Position numbers and translations under genes: made by a program. 64,000 bases of DNA, taken from assembly GCF_009834125.1 (NCBI RefSeq), contig NZ_CP047146.1:6689501-6753500 (forward strand), read 5' to 3'. The notes under the pieces were generated by a model that was not told where the DNA came from, ran no database searches, and saw only the letters and a list, made by a program, of their open reading frames with translations. Below, piece after piece: positions 42,666 to 51,342 of this stretch. The stretch comes from Streptomyces sp. GS7. Its GTDB lineage: Bacteria > Actinomycetota > Actinomycetes > Streptomycetales > Streptomycetaceae. The stretch's first letter is position 1, and each line of letters starts with the position of its first letter.

Positions 42666-43877
42666 TCAGGGCAGCGGCAGTCCCGTGTAGTTCTCGGCGA
42701 GTTCCGCGGCGGCGTGCCGGGAGCCGGCGATGCGGTCGAGCTGGGCGAGCTGGAGCCGGGTGTCGAACGGGCTCTGGCCGGGGCCGGTGTGCAGGGTCGT
42801 CGTCATGAAGTACGAGAAGTGCTCGGCGCGCCAGACGCGGCGCAGGCAGGTGTCGGAGTAGGCGTCCAGGAGGTCCGTCGCGCCGGTGCCGTAGAACCGG
42901 GTGAGGGCGCGCGCCAGGACGGTGACGTCGGCGACGGCGAGGTTGAGGCCCTTGGCTCCGGTGGGCGGCACGATGTGCGCCGCGTCGCCCGCGAGCAGGA
43001 CCCGGCCCCAGCGCATCGGTTCGGTGACCGAGCTGCGCATCGGCAGGACGGCCTTGGCGGTGAGCGGGCCGCGGGCCGGCTTCCAGGAGGTGTCGTCTAC
43101 GGCGGCGCGGGCCTCCAGTTCGTCCCAGATGCGGGCGTCGGGCCAGTCGGCGGGGTCGGTGCCGTTGGGGACCTGGAGGTAGAGCCGGCTGACGGTCGGG
43201 GTGCGCATGCTGAACAGCGCGAAGCCGCGGGGCGAGTGGGCGTAGATCAGCTCGTCGGAGGACGGCGGGGCGTCGGCGAGCACGCCCAGCCAGGAGTACG
43301 GGTAGCCGCGCTCGTAGGTACGGCGCTCGGTGTCCGGGATCGCCTGCCGGGCCACGCCGTGGAAGCCGTCGCAGCCGACGACGTAGTCGCAGCCGAGGGT
43401 GTGCTCGCGGTCGTCGTGGCGGTAGCGGATCGCCGGCCGTGCGGTGTCGGCGCCGGTGACGGCGAGCGCCCGCGCGCCGAACAGCAGCGGTGCGCCGTCG
43501 GCGAGTTGAAGCTCTATCAGGTCCTTGACGATCTCCGTCTGGGCGTAGACGGTCACCCGCCGTCCGCCGGTCAGCGCCGGGAAGTCGAGCCGGTGCGACC
43601 GCCGGTCGTAGCGCAGCTCGATGCCGTCGTGGACCATCCCCTCGCGGTCCAGCCGCTCCCCCGCGCCGCAGCCGCGCAGGACGTCGACGGTGCCCTGTTC
43701 GAGGATGCCGGCGCGCTGCCGCGCCTCGACGTATCCGCGGTCGCGGCTCTCCAGGACGACGCAGCCGATCCCGGCCCGGTGCAGCAGCCGGGCGAGCAGC
43801 AGCCCGGCCGGGCCGCCGCCGATGATGCCGACCGCGGTGCGGGACGGCGGCGGGGCGGGCTGGTGGGTGCGGGGCAT
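42666..43877 (-). CDS. pobA: 4-hydroxybenzoate 3-monooxygenase
   Basis: 403 residues. Group A flavin monooxygenase: GIIGGGPAGLLLARLL, the DG motif YVVGCDGFHG, and GRVLLAGDAAHIVPPTGAKGLNLAVAD. The substrate-pocket pattern and length match PobA, which converts 4-hydroxybenzoate to protocatechuate with NAD(P)H. The ATG overlaps the previous stop (TGATG), so it is the last gene of the pca operon and supplies its substrate. Confidence 0.94.
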   Translation of the reverse strand: MPRTHQPAPPPSRTAVGIIGGGPAGLLLARLLHRAGIGCVVLESRDRGYVEARQRAGILEQGTVDVLRGCGAGERLDREGMVHDGIELRYDRRSHRLDFPALTGGRRVTVYAQTEIVKDLIELQLADGAPLLFGARALAVTGADTARPAIRYRHDDREHTLGCDYVVGCDGFHGVARQAIPDTERRTYERGYPYSWLGVLADAPPSSDELIYAHSPRGFALFSMRTPTVSRLYLQVPNGTDPADWPDARIWDELEARAAVDDTSWKPARGPLTAKAVLPMRSSVTEPMRWGRVLLAGDAAHIVPPTGAKGLNLAVADVTVLARALTRFYGTGATDLLDAYSDTCLRRVWRAEHFSYFMTTTLHTGPGQSPFDTRLQLAQLDRIAGSRHAAAELAENYTGLPLP

Positions 43878-46204
43878 CAGTGGTCCGTTCCGGGGGCGGG
43901 GTGGGCGCGGTCGAGGTGGCCGAGGAGCGCCGCGCGGACCGCGGCCGGGCGCTCGGCGAGGGCGAGGTGGGCGGCGCCGGGGAGTTCGACGAGGGTGGCG
44001 GCGGGGATGCCGTCGGTGAGTTCGCGGGCGTGGGCGGGCGGGGTGGCCGGGTCGGCGCGGCCGGCGACGACGAGCGTGGGGGCGGTGATCCGGGGCAGGT
44101 CGGCGCGGAGGTCGTGGCGGGCGAGGGCGTCGCAGCAGGCGGCGTATCCGTCGGGTGACACGCTGCGGCGCAGCGCGTCGAGCAGGGCGGTGGCCTCGGG
44201 CGAGGCGGCGAAGGCGGGGGTGAACCAGCGTCCCGCGGCGGTCTCGGCGACCGGGCCGAGGCCCTTCGCCCGTACCAGCGCGGCCCGTTCGTGCCAGCCG
44301 GCCGGCTCGCCGAACCGCGCGGAGGAGCAGATCAGCGCGAGCGAGGCGATCCGCTCGGGGTGGTGGACGGCGAGCCAGGCGCCCACCGCGCCGCCGAGCG
44401 AGACGCCCGCGTAGGCGAAGCGGTCGAGGCCGCGGGCGTCGGCGAGGTCGAGGACGAGGCGGGCCAGTTCGGGGACGGTGGTCGTGCCGGCGGCGAGGAC
44501 GCCGGCGGGGGTGCCGCCGTGGCCGGGGAGGTCCCAGCGCAGCACGCGGAACCGGCGGGCCAGGGCGGGGAGTTGGGAGTCCCAGAGGGCGAGGGTGGTG
44601 CCCAGGGAGGGGCCGAGGAGGAGGGGCGGGGCACCTTCGGGTCCGTCGGCGGTGTGGTGCGGCACGGTGCGGTGGCCGCCGGGCGGTACGGACGTCATAC
44701 GGGCTCCTGCGGCGCATGGGGGAAGGGCTGGGGGGGCGCGCCGGAGGGCGCGGTCGACGAGAGCGCCCGCGGATCCCAAGTAGCCGGTGGGATCCAGGAG
44801 TTCGCGCAGCCGGGGCCCGGTGAGGGCGGCGGCACCGGCCGGGGTCGCCGGGTCCGCGTCCAGGGCCGCGCGCAGCGCGTCGTCCAGCGGGACGCCCTCG
44901 TCCGCCGCGCGGCGGGCCGCCGCGTCCAGGGTGCGGCGGGCCGCGGCGCGGCCGGTCAGCGCGGCGAGGGCGGCGACGAGGCGTTCGGAGACGACCAGCC
45001 CGCCGGTCGCGTCGAGGTTCTCCCGCATCCGGGACGGACGGACCCGCAGTCCCGCGGTCAGGTCGGCCGCGTCCCGGGCCGCGCCGCCCACCAGACGCAG
45101 CGCCTCGCGCAGTGGCTGCCACTCGGCGTGCCAGGCGCCGGCCGGCCGCTCGTCCTCGGCGGCCAGCGACCCGTACAGCACCGCGGCGAGCGCCGGCACC
45201 TGCCGGGCGGCGCCCGCGATCAGCGTGGCGCGCACCGGGTTGGCCTTGTGCGGCATCGCGGAGGAGCCGCCGCCGCTGCCCTCGGCCAGCTCGCCGGTCT
45301 CCGTACGGGAGAGGACCAGGACGTCGGCCGCCAGCTTGCCGAGCGCGCCCGCGGTGCAGGCGAGCGCGCCGGCGAGGTCGGCGACGGGGGTGCGCAGGGT
45401 GTGCCAGGGCAGGGCGGGTGCGGCGAGCCCGGTCTCGGCGGCGTAGCGGGCGAGGAGCCGGACGCCGAGGTCGTCGGCGCGCGGCGCGCCGTCCGCCGGG
45501 GCGTAGGCGTGGAAGGCCGCCAACGTCCCTGCGGCGCCGCCCAGTTGGGTGGGAAGCGCGGTCCGTGCCGCGGCGAGCCGGTCCCGGGCGTCGAGGACCA
45601 GGCTGCGCCAGCCCGCCGCCTTGAGGCCGAAGGTGGTCGGCACCGCGTGCTGGGTGAGGGTGCGGCCGGCCATCGGCGTGTCGCGGTGGGCGGCGGCGGT
45701 GCGGTGCAGCGTGTCGGCGGTGCGGTCGAGGTCGGCCAGCACGGTGTCCAGGGCGCGGGCGCAGACCAGCATCGTGGCGGTGTCCAGGATGTCCTGGCTG
45801 GTGGCGCCGCGGTGGACGTGGCCGGCGGCTTCCGGGTCGCGGGCGGCGACGGCGGCGGTCAGGTCCGCGACGAGCGGCACCACCGGGTTTCCGGCGGCGC
45901 GGGCGCGCCCGGCGAGCGCCCGCGGGTCGTGGCGGTGGTGCTCGGCGGCGACCGCGGTGACGGTCGCCGCCGCGGCCGCCGGGGCGAGCCCGAGGGCCGC
46001 CTGGGCGCGGGTCAGCGCGGCCTCGGCGTCGAGCAGGGCGCGCAGGTAGGCGGCGTCGCCGGTGGCCTCCGCGACGGCGGAGCCGGCCCAGGAGGGGGCG
46101 AGCAGGCCGTGATCGGCCGCACCACCGGCAGGTGGCGCACCGTCAGCACTGCCGGCTCCCGGGCACGGCCCGCCCGCCGCCCCGGGCGCCTCATCGGAAG
46201 GCAA
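43877..46204 (-). CDS. pcaB-pcaD: Fused 3-carboxy-cis,cis-muconate cycloisomerase and 3-oxoadipate enol-lactonase
   Basis: One open frame of 775 codons. Residues 1-500 are PcaB, a fumarase/aspartase-superfamily enzyme with GATSQDILDTA and the signature GGGSSAMPHKANP. Residues about 503-775 are PcaD, an alpha/beta hydrolase with AGVSLGGAVGAW (nucleophile Ser), acid residue in AGRADPATPP and H in AAHLALAE. The two steps are close in the beta-ketoadipate pathway, separated by the PcaC decarboxylation. The TTG start has GGAG 11 nt upstream and overlaps pcaG by 14 bp. An internal AGGAG plus ATG (44698) would give PcaD alone. The junction follows a run of seven G/C (44730-44736); losing one base would end PcaB at a TGA overlapping that ATG. 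Confidence 0.85.
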   Translation of the reverse strand: MPSDEAPGAAGGPCPGAGSADGAPPAGGAADHGLLAPSWAGSAVAEATGDAAYLRALLDAEAALTRAQAALGLAPAAAAATVTAVAAEHHRHDPRALAGRARAAGNPVVPLVADLTAAVAARDPEAAGHVHRGATSQDILDTATMLVCARALDTVLADLDRTADTLHRTAAAHRDTPMAGRTLTQHAVPTTFGLKAAGWRSLVLDARDRLAAARTALPTQLGGAAGTLAAFHAYAPADGAPRADDLGVRLLARYAAETGLAAPALPWHTLRTPVADLAGALACTAGALGKLAADVLVLSRTETGELAEGSGGGSSAMPHKANPVRATLIAGAARQVPALAAVLYGSLAAEDERPAGAWHAEWQPLREALRLVGGAARDAADLTAGLRVRPSRMRENLDATGGLVVSERLVAALAALTGRAAARRTLDAAARRAADEGVPLDDALRAALDADPATPAGAAALTGPRLRELLDPTGYLGSAGALVDRALRRAPPALPPCAAGARMTSVPPGGHRTVPHHTADGPEGAPPLLLGPSLGTTLALWDSQLPALARRFRVLRWDLPGHGGTPAGVLAAGTTTVPELARLVLDLADARGLDRFAYAGVSLGGAVGAWLAVHHPERIASLALICSSARFGEPAGWHERAALVRAKGLGPVAETAAGRWFTPAFAASPEATALLDALRRSVSPDGYAACCDALARHDLRADLPRITAPTLVVAGRADPATPPAHARELTDGIPAATLVELPGAAHLALAERPAAVRAALLGHLDRAHPAPGTDH
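44696..44710 (-). promoter_or_regulatory. Internal ribosome site and start codon for PcaD
   Basis: On the minus strand GCAGGAGCCCGTATG: AGGAG followed 5 nt later by ATG, in frame within the pcaB-pcaD fusion and exactly where PcaD homology begins. Separate synthesis of a 273-residue PcaD is likely. Confidence 0.6.
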
Positions 46205-46829
46205 GGAACACCGTCTCCTCGTACGTGCCGTCCGCCGGCTGCTGGAGCTGGATGTCGAACCGGTAGCGGTACGGGACTGTGCCGTCGGGGCGGGCGAGGA
46301 GGGTGCGCGCCCGCTCCGGGGGCAGCCCGGACAGCAGGGGGTCGGCGGCGTGGGCCGCGGTGTGCTCGGGGAAGTAGACGCGGGTGAACAGGTGGTGCAG
46401 CAGCCCGCGGGCGAAGACGCAGACGGCCAGGTAGGGCGCGGCGTCCGGGAGCCCGGCGGGGGCGGTGGCGGGCAGGGTGCGCAGCGCGTAGCGCCCGTCG
46501 GCGTCGGTGGGGACGCGGCCGAAGCCGGTGAAGTCCACGCCGTTGCGGCCGGCGGCCGCGCCGGTGGCCGGGTCCCGGCGCAGCGAGCCGGGGGCGCCGG
46601 TCAGGCTGCCGTCGGGTCCGGCCTGCCAGAACTCCAGCAGCGCGTCCGGCACCGGCGCGCCGTCCCCGTCGCGCACCAGGCCGTGCAGGGTGACCGTGTC
46701 GGGGTGGCCGGTGGGCGCGATCCGCTCACCGTCGGGGAAGGGGAGGGCGTGGCCGTAGAAGGGGCCGATGGTCTGGGAGGGGGTGGGGGCGAGCGGCGCG
46801 GCCGGCGGCTCTTCGGGGCGGGTGGGCAT
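46191..46829 (-). CDS. pcaG: Protocatechuate 3,4-dioxygenase alpha subunit
   Basis: 212 residues. Intradiol dioxygenase fold: TPSQTIGPFYGHALPF at the N-terminus, GVDFTGFGRVPTDADGRYALRTLPA and LHHLFTRVYFPEH. The alpha subunit lacks the full set of iron ligands, as expected; iron sits on the beta chain. Start overlaps pcaH stop by one base (TGATG). With PcaH it opens protocatechuate to 3-carboxy-cis,cis-muconate. Confidence 0.95.
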   Translation of the reverse strand: MPTRPEEPPAAPLAPTPSQTIGPFYGHALPFPDGERIAPTGHPDTVTLHGLVRDGDGAPVPDALLEFWQAGPDGSLTGAPGSLRRDPATGAAAGRNGVDFTGFGRVPTDADGRYALRTLPATAPAGLPDAAPYLAVCVFARGLLHHLFTRVYFPEHTAAHAADPLLSGLPPERARTLLARPDGTVPYRYRFDIQLQQPADGTYEETVFLAFR

Positions 46830-47695
46830 CAGCGGCCTTCCTCGGTCCAGGTGGCGGACGGGCCGTCCAGGACGACGTCCCAGCGGTAGCCCAGGGAGTG
46901 TTCGGGGCGGGAGAGTCCGTGGTCGTAGACGGCCACCAGGCGGGCGCGGGCGGCGGCGTCGGCGACCGAGGCCAGGATCGGGTCGTACGGGAGGAGCGGG
47001 TCGCCCGGGAAGTACATCTGGGTGACCAGCCGCTGGGTGAAGGCCGTGCCGAAGAACGAGAAGTGGATGTGCGCGGGGCGCCAGGCGTTGTCGTGGTTGC
47101 GCCACGGATAGGCGGCGGGCTTCACGGTGGTGAAGGTGTACCGCCCGTCGTCGTCGGTCAGGCAGCGGCCGACGCCGGTGAAGTTCGGGTCGAGCGGGGC
47201 CGCGTGCTGGTCGCGCTGATGGGAGTACCGGCCGGAGGCGTTGGCCTGCCAGATCTCGACGAGCTGGCCGCGTACGGGGCGGCCGGTGCGGTCCAGGACG
47301 CGGCCGGTGACGGTGATGCGTTCGCCCAGCGGCTCCCCGGTGTGCTGCCGGGTGAGGTCGGCGTCAAGTGCGGTGACGTCCGTGACACCGAAGGCGGGGC
47401 CGCTCAGCTCCACGGCTTCCGGGTCGGCCAGGGCGTCGATCGCGACCAGCGGCTGCCGGGGGTGGCGGGGTGTGCTGCTGCGGTAGGGCGGATAGTCCCG
47501 GGCGGGGTGCCCGGGGGCCGGGCCGGTGGCCGCGCGGTCCGCGTCGGCGGCGTCGGGGGCGGTCCGCAGGGCGGCGATCTCGCGGCTGATGTCGGCCTGG
47601 GTGGCGGGTGGTGGGGCGGTCGGGGAGACGGGGGCGGCGCCGGGCGGGGCGGGCTGGGGCTGGGGTGCCTTCTCCGTGCGGGGGTGCCTCTCCAT
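46829..47695 (-). CDS. pcaH: Protocatechuate 3,4-dioxygenase beta subunit
   Basis: 288 residues from the second of two tandem ATGs; this one has GAGAGG 8 nt upstream, while the first (47713) has none. The iron ligands are all present: Y in GRYSHQRD, Y in AAYPWR, and both H in AHIHFSFFG. The N-terminal about 45 residues are Pro/Ala-rich and longer than in Pseudomonas PcaH. The start region consists of 18-bp tandem repeats (47662-47715). Second gene of the operon. Confidence 0.95.
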   Translation of the reverse strand: MERHPRTEKAPQPQPAPPGAAPVSPTAPPPATQADISREIAALRTAPDAADADRAATGPAPGHPARDYPPYRSSTPRHPRQPLVAIDALADPEAVELSGPAFGVTDVTALDADLTRQHTGEPLGERITVTGRVLDRTGRPVRGQLVEIWQANASGRYSHQRDQHAAPLDPNFTGVGRCLTDDDGRYTFTTVKPAAYPWRNHDNAWRPAHIHFSFFGTAFTQRLVTQMYFPGDPLLPYDPILASVADAAARARLVAVYDHGLSRPEHSLGYRWDVVLDGPSATWTEEGR

Positions 47696-47715
47696 GTGGG
47701 GGTGCCTCTCCATGC
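47662..47715. repeat. 18-bp tandem repeat at the pcaH start
   Basis: Two near-identical 18-bp units (47680-47697, 47698-47715, one difference) plus a degenerate third (47662-47679). Each full unit carries, on the minus strand, an ATG followed by GGAGAGG, so one unit supplies the ribosome site for the next start codon. Confidence 0.75.
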
Positions 47716-47754
47716 GGGGTGCGGACGGGGATACGGGCGGCGGCTACCTCCGGG

Positions 47755-49479
47755 TCATCGGGCGTCCTTCCCGGAGCGCGGGGCGGTGGCGGCGGCCGGG
47801 GGCCCGCCCGGCCCGGAGGCCGCCTTCAGGGCGCGCAGGGCGGCGAGTTCGGCGGCGGTGGGCGGGTCGGTCACGCCGAGGTCGGGGGCTTCCTTGAGGG
47901 GCCAGCCGGTTGCCGCCCGGACCTGGTCCACCGTCACCCCCGGGTGCAGCGCGGTGAGGACGAGTTCCGCGGTGTCCGGGTCGGGGCGCAGCACGCCGAG
48001 GTCGGTGATCACCGCGGTCGGCCCGGCGCCGGGCAGGCCGAGCGCCGCGCGGTCCCCGGGGCCGGTGCCGTGCCCGAGGGTGGTGACGAAGTCCAGCGCG
48101 CCGACGAGGTTCCGGCGGCGGTGCCGCAGGACCAGCAGCGCCTGCCCGCAGTTGGCGGCGATCTCGGGGGCGCCGCCGGCTCCCGGGAGCCGGCCCTCGG
48201 GCCGGTCCGGGCCGCGGTCGACGACGGTGGTGTTGACGTTGCCGAACCGGTCGACCTGCGCGGCGCCGAGGAAGCCGACGTCGATCCGGCCGCCCTGGAG
48301 CCAGTAGTTGAACATCTCCGGCACGGACACCACCGCGTCGGCGGTGTCGGCCAGTTCGCCGTCCCCGATGGACAGCGGCAGCCGCTCCGGCCGGGACCCG
48401 ATGGTGCCGGACTCGTAGACCAGCACCAGATCCGGATTGACCGTCCGGCGGGCGAGGTTGGCGGCCGTACTGGGCAGCCCGATCCCCACGAAGCAGGTGC
48501 CGGCTCCGGCGAGCGCCCGCGCGGCGTTGACCTCCATCAGCTCGTCGGGCGTCCAGGCGGGACCGGGGGCCGCGGCCGGACCGGGGGCGGCGGCGACCCG
48601 CGGTGTCCCCCGCGCCGCCCGCCCGCGCCCGGACGCCCCGGCTCCCACGACCGCTCCGCCGCCGGCGTCCCGGCCGACTCCCCGCACGCACTCCTCCAGC
48701 CACCGGCCGAACGCCTCCCGGTCCCGCGCGACGGCGTCCCAGTCGCGGTAGAAGGCGTTGTCGCGGACCGAGTACCCGGCCGCGTACGAGGGGTGGGCGC
48801 CCCCGGGGACGACCGCTACCGCGTCGATGACCCAGGTGGGCAGCACGACCCCGCCGGGACGCGGCTCCAGGGTGTCGGCGATTTCCTCGACGGTCACCAG
48901 GACGCGCCGGGCGGCCAGCACCGCTTCCTTCTGCACGCCGGTCAGCCCCCACAGCTGGACGTTGCCCGCCGGGTCGGCCCGCTGGGCGTGGATGACCGTG
49001 ACGTCCGGGTTGAGGGCGGCGACGGCGGCCAGCTGCTCGCCGGTGAACGGGCAGGTGACGGTGGCGACGGTGGACGTGCGGCCCGGGATGTCGCTGCCCC
49101 GGTAGCCGCGCAGCACCGCGAACGGGAGCCGCGCGGCGCCCGCCGCATAGCGGTTGGCCATCCCGGCGTGGCTGTGCTCGTCGAGCTCCAGCGGGGCGGG
49201 CCAGCCGTTCTCGACGGCGTCCCGGAAGCGGTGCAGCGAGCCGACGCCGGGGTTGCCGCCCCAGGAGAAGACCAGTCTGCGGGCCGCGCCGGCGCCGATC
49301 AGCTGGTCGTAGACGACGTCCGGGGTCATCCGGGCGAGCGTGAGGCCGGTGATGCCCTGGCGGATGATCTCGTGCGCCGCGGCGAACGGGATGAGGTGGG
49401 TGAACCCCTCCAGCGCCACCGTGTCGCCGTCGTGGATCAGTTCCGCGACGGCGTCGCGCAGGGAACGGATGTCTGCCAT
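47755..49479 (-). CDS. pcaIJ: Fused 3-oxoadipate CoA-transferase, A and B subunits
   Basis: 574 residues. Residues 1-265 are the A subunit (SLRDAVAELIHDGDTVALEGF, WGGNPGVG). A Gly/Ala/Arg-rich linker of about 45 residues follows. The B subunit runs from TPDELMEVNAARALAG with the catalytic glutamate in YESGTIGSRPE. It belongs to the glutaconate-CoA-transferase-like type. In most relatives the subunits are separate genes. An internal GTG at 48648 with GGAG upstream could start a separate B chain. It transfers CoA from succinyl-CoA to 3-oxoadipate. First gene of the operon; ATG with GAGGG upstream. Confidence 0.88.
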   Translation of the reverse strand: MADIRSLRDAVAELIHDGDTVALEGFTHLIPFAAAHEIIRQGITGLTLARMTPDVVYDQLIGAGAARRLVFSWGGNPGVGSLHRFRDAVENGWPAPLELDEHSHAGMANRYAAGAARLPFAVLRGYRGSDIPGRTSTVATVTCPFTGEQLAAVAALNPDVTVIHAQRADPAGNVQLWGLTGVQKEAVLAARRVLVTVEEIADTLEPRPGGVVLPTWVIDAVAVVPGGAHPSYAAGYSVRDNAFYRDWDAVARDREAFGRWLEECVRGVGRDAGGGAVVGAGASGRGRAARGTPRVAAAPGPAAAPGPAWTPDELMEVNAARALAGAGTCFVGIGLPSTAANLARRTVNPDLVLVYESGTIGSRPERLPLSIGDGELADTADAVVSVPEMFNYWLQGGRIDVGFLGAAQVDRFGNVNTTVVDRGPDRPEGRLPGAGGAPEIAANCGQALLVLRHRRRNLVGALDFVTTLGHGTGPGDRAALGLPGAGPTAVITDLGVLRPDPDTAELVLTALHPGVTVDQVRAATGWPLKEAPDLGVTDPPTAAELAALRALKAASGPGGPPAAATAPRSGKDAR

Positions 49480-49522
49480 GTCCTCGCCCTCGGGTCGTCC
49501 GTCCTGCCGGGCCCTGCCCGGA

Positions 49523-49547
49523 AGTTCGCCCAGTGAACTAAAGTTCA
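49523..49547. promoter_or_regulatory. Three-half-site operator for the IclR regulator
   Basis: TGAACT-AA-AGTTCA (49534-49547) is a perfect inverted repeat. A third half-site AGTTC (49523-49527) lies next to it. It sits between pcaIJ (start 49479) and the divergent IclR gene (start 49656). A palindrome plus extra half-site is the pattern described for PcaU/PobR operators of Acinetobacter. Confidence 0.65.
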
Positions 49548-49655
49548 TCCAGCAGCCGTCCCGAGTCTGGCCCCCGCCCCCGGCCGTGTCAACGGTGCCC
49601 GCCGGCCCGCCCGGTACGGTTCCGACGAGATCGCCGCACCGTGGAGAGCGAGTCC

Positions 49656-51335
49656 ATGTCCCACCCCGCCGCCACCGCCCCCTCAGCGCCGCCGCCGGAG
49701 GCGGTGGGTCCGCTGGTGCGCAGCCTGGCCGTGCTGCGCGAGCTGACGGCCGGCGGCGGCCGGGCGGCGGCCGGCGACCTGGTGCGGGTCACCGGTCTGG
49801 CCCGCTCCACCGTGGACCGCGTGCTGAGCACCCTCGCCCGGATCGGATACGTGCGCGTCGAGGGCCGCGACGCCGTCCTGGCGCCCCGGCTGCTGGAGCT
49901 GGGCAACGCCTACCTCGCCGCCACCGAACTCCCCGACCGGCTGGGGCCGTTGGCCGACCGGCTCGCCGAGGCGCTCGACGAATCGGTCTCGCTGGCCGTA
50001 CCGGACGGCGACGGGGTGCGCTTCGTCCACCAGGCGACCCGCCACCGCGCCATGTCCCTGGCCTTCCGCATCGGCGACCTGCTGCCCGCCGAACGCGTCG
50101 CGCCCGGCGCGCTGTTCGCGGACGCCTGGGACGCCGGCGACTGGCGGCGCTGGCGGGCGCGCCGGGCCGCCGACCCGACGGACGTGGGCTTCCCCGCCGT
50201 GCCGCCCCGGCGGCCCGGCAGCTCCACCGCCGCCGCGTTCGAGGCGCGGGTGGCCGCCGCCCGCGCCGCCGGCTGGTCCCTGGACGACCAGCTCATCGAA
50301 CCCGGCCTGGTCGCGGTGGCCGTGCCCGTCCGCGACGCCTCCGGGAGGCCGGTCTGCGCGCTGAGCGTGGTCAGCCACACCAGCCGCCGCACCGCCGCCG
50401 AGCTGCCGGCCGCCGTCCTGCCCCGCCTGCGCGCCACCGTCACCGCCATGGAGCGCGCGCTGGCCGCCCCCCGTACGCCCACGGCCCCCGCACCGCCGCC
50501 GCCCGCCCCCTGGATGCGCGCCTCCAAGCAGGAACTGGGCCCGGAATTCGTCGAGTCCCTCGCCCGCGGCCTGGCCACCCTCACCGCGTTCGGCGCCGGC
50601 CGCGCCGAACTCCCCCTGACCGCCGTCGCCGAGGCGACCGGGCTGCCCCGGGCGACCGCCCGCCGCGCCCTGATCACGCTCGCACACCTCGGCTACCTCG
50701 CCGGCGACGGCAGGCTCTTCCGCCCCACCCCGAAGGTGCTGGACCTGGGCTTCGCCCCGCTCTCCGCGCTCACCCTGCCGGCCGTCGCCCAGCCCCACCT
50801 GGCCGCCCTGGTGGAGCGCGTCCACGACTCCGCGTCGATGGCGGTCCTGGTCCCCGGCGACGCCGTCCCGGACACCGTCCAGTACGTGGCCCGGGTCCCC
50901 ACCGTCCGCATCATGAGCGTCAACATCACGGTGGGGACCCGCTTCCCCGCCTACGCCACCTCCATGGGCCGGGTGCTGCTCGCCGACCTGCCGCCGGCCG
51001 AGCGGGCCGCCCGGCTCGCCCGCACGCACCTGGCGCCGCTCACCCGGCACACGGTCACCGACCGGGCCCGCCTGCTGGCCGTCCTCGACGGGGTCCGCGC
51101 CGACGGCCACGCCCTGGTCGACGAGGAGTTGGAGGACGGCCTGCGCTCCCTCGCGGTGCCGGTCCGGGACCGCACCGGCCGCGCCGTCGCCGCCGTCAAC
51201 GTCTCCACCCACGCCGGCCGCGGCACCCCGGACGGGACCCGCGAGGCCGTCCTCCCCGCCCTGCGCGCCTGCGCCGCGGCCATCGAGGCCGACCTCCGCG
51301 TCGCGGGGCGCTATGCGCGGATCCCGGCGATGTGA
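49656..51335 (+). CDS. Tandem IclR-family regulator, probable PcaR
   Basis: 559 residues from ATG with GGAG 9 nt upstream; a GTG five codons earlier is possible. Two complete IclR units in one chain. HTH 1 (about 20-75, TGLARSTVDRVLSTLARIGY) is followed by an effector domain to about 265. A Pro-rich linker leads to HTH 2 (about 305-360, TGLPRATARRALITLAHLGY) and a second effector domain. The C-terminal copy resembles PcaR/PcaU/PobR (VGTRFPAYATSMGRVLLA). Divergent from the pca operon, so it probably responds to protocatechuate or 3-oxoadipate. Confidence 0.88.
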   Translation: MSHPAATAPSAPPPEAVGPLVRSLAVLRELTAGGGRAAAGDLVRVTGLARSTVDRVLSTLARIGYVRVEGRDAVLAPRLLELGNAYLAATELPDRLGPLADRLAEALDESVSLAVPDGDGVRFVHQATRHRAMSLAFRIGDLLPAERVAPGALFADAWDAGDWRRWRARRAADPTDVGFPAVPPRRPGSSTAAAFEARVAAARAAGWSLDDQLIEPGLVAVAVPVRDASGRPVCALSVVSHTSRRTAAELPAAVLPRLRATVTAMERALAAPRTPTAPAPPPPAPWMRASKQELGPEFVESLARGLATLTAFGAGRAELPLTAVAEATGLPRATARRALITLAHLGYLAGDGRLFRPTPKVLDLGFAPLSALTLPAVAQPHLAALVERVHDSASMAVLVPGDAVPDTVQYVARVPTVRIMSVNITVGTRFPAYATSMGRVLLADLPPAERAARLARTHLAPLTRHTVTDRARLLAVLDGVRADGHALVDEELEDGLRSLAVPVRDRTGRAVAAVNVSTHAGRGTPDGTREAVLPALRACAAAIEADLRVAGRYARIPAM

Positions 51336-51342
51336 GGCCGCG

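Noticed and set aside
46012..46194. ATG at 46194 as the pcaB start
   Set aside because: It is in a different frame from the PcaB homology and gives a short Arg-rich peptide. The TTG at 46204 is in the right frame.
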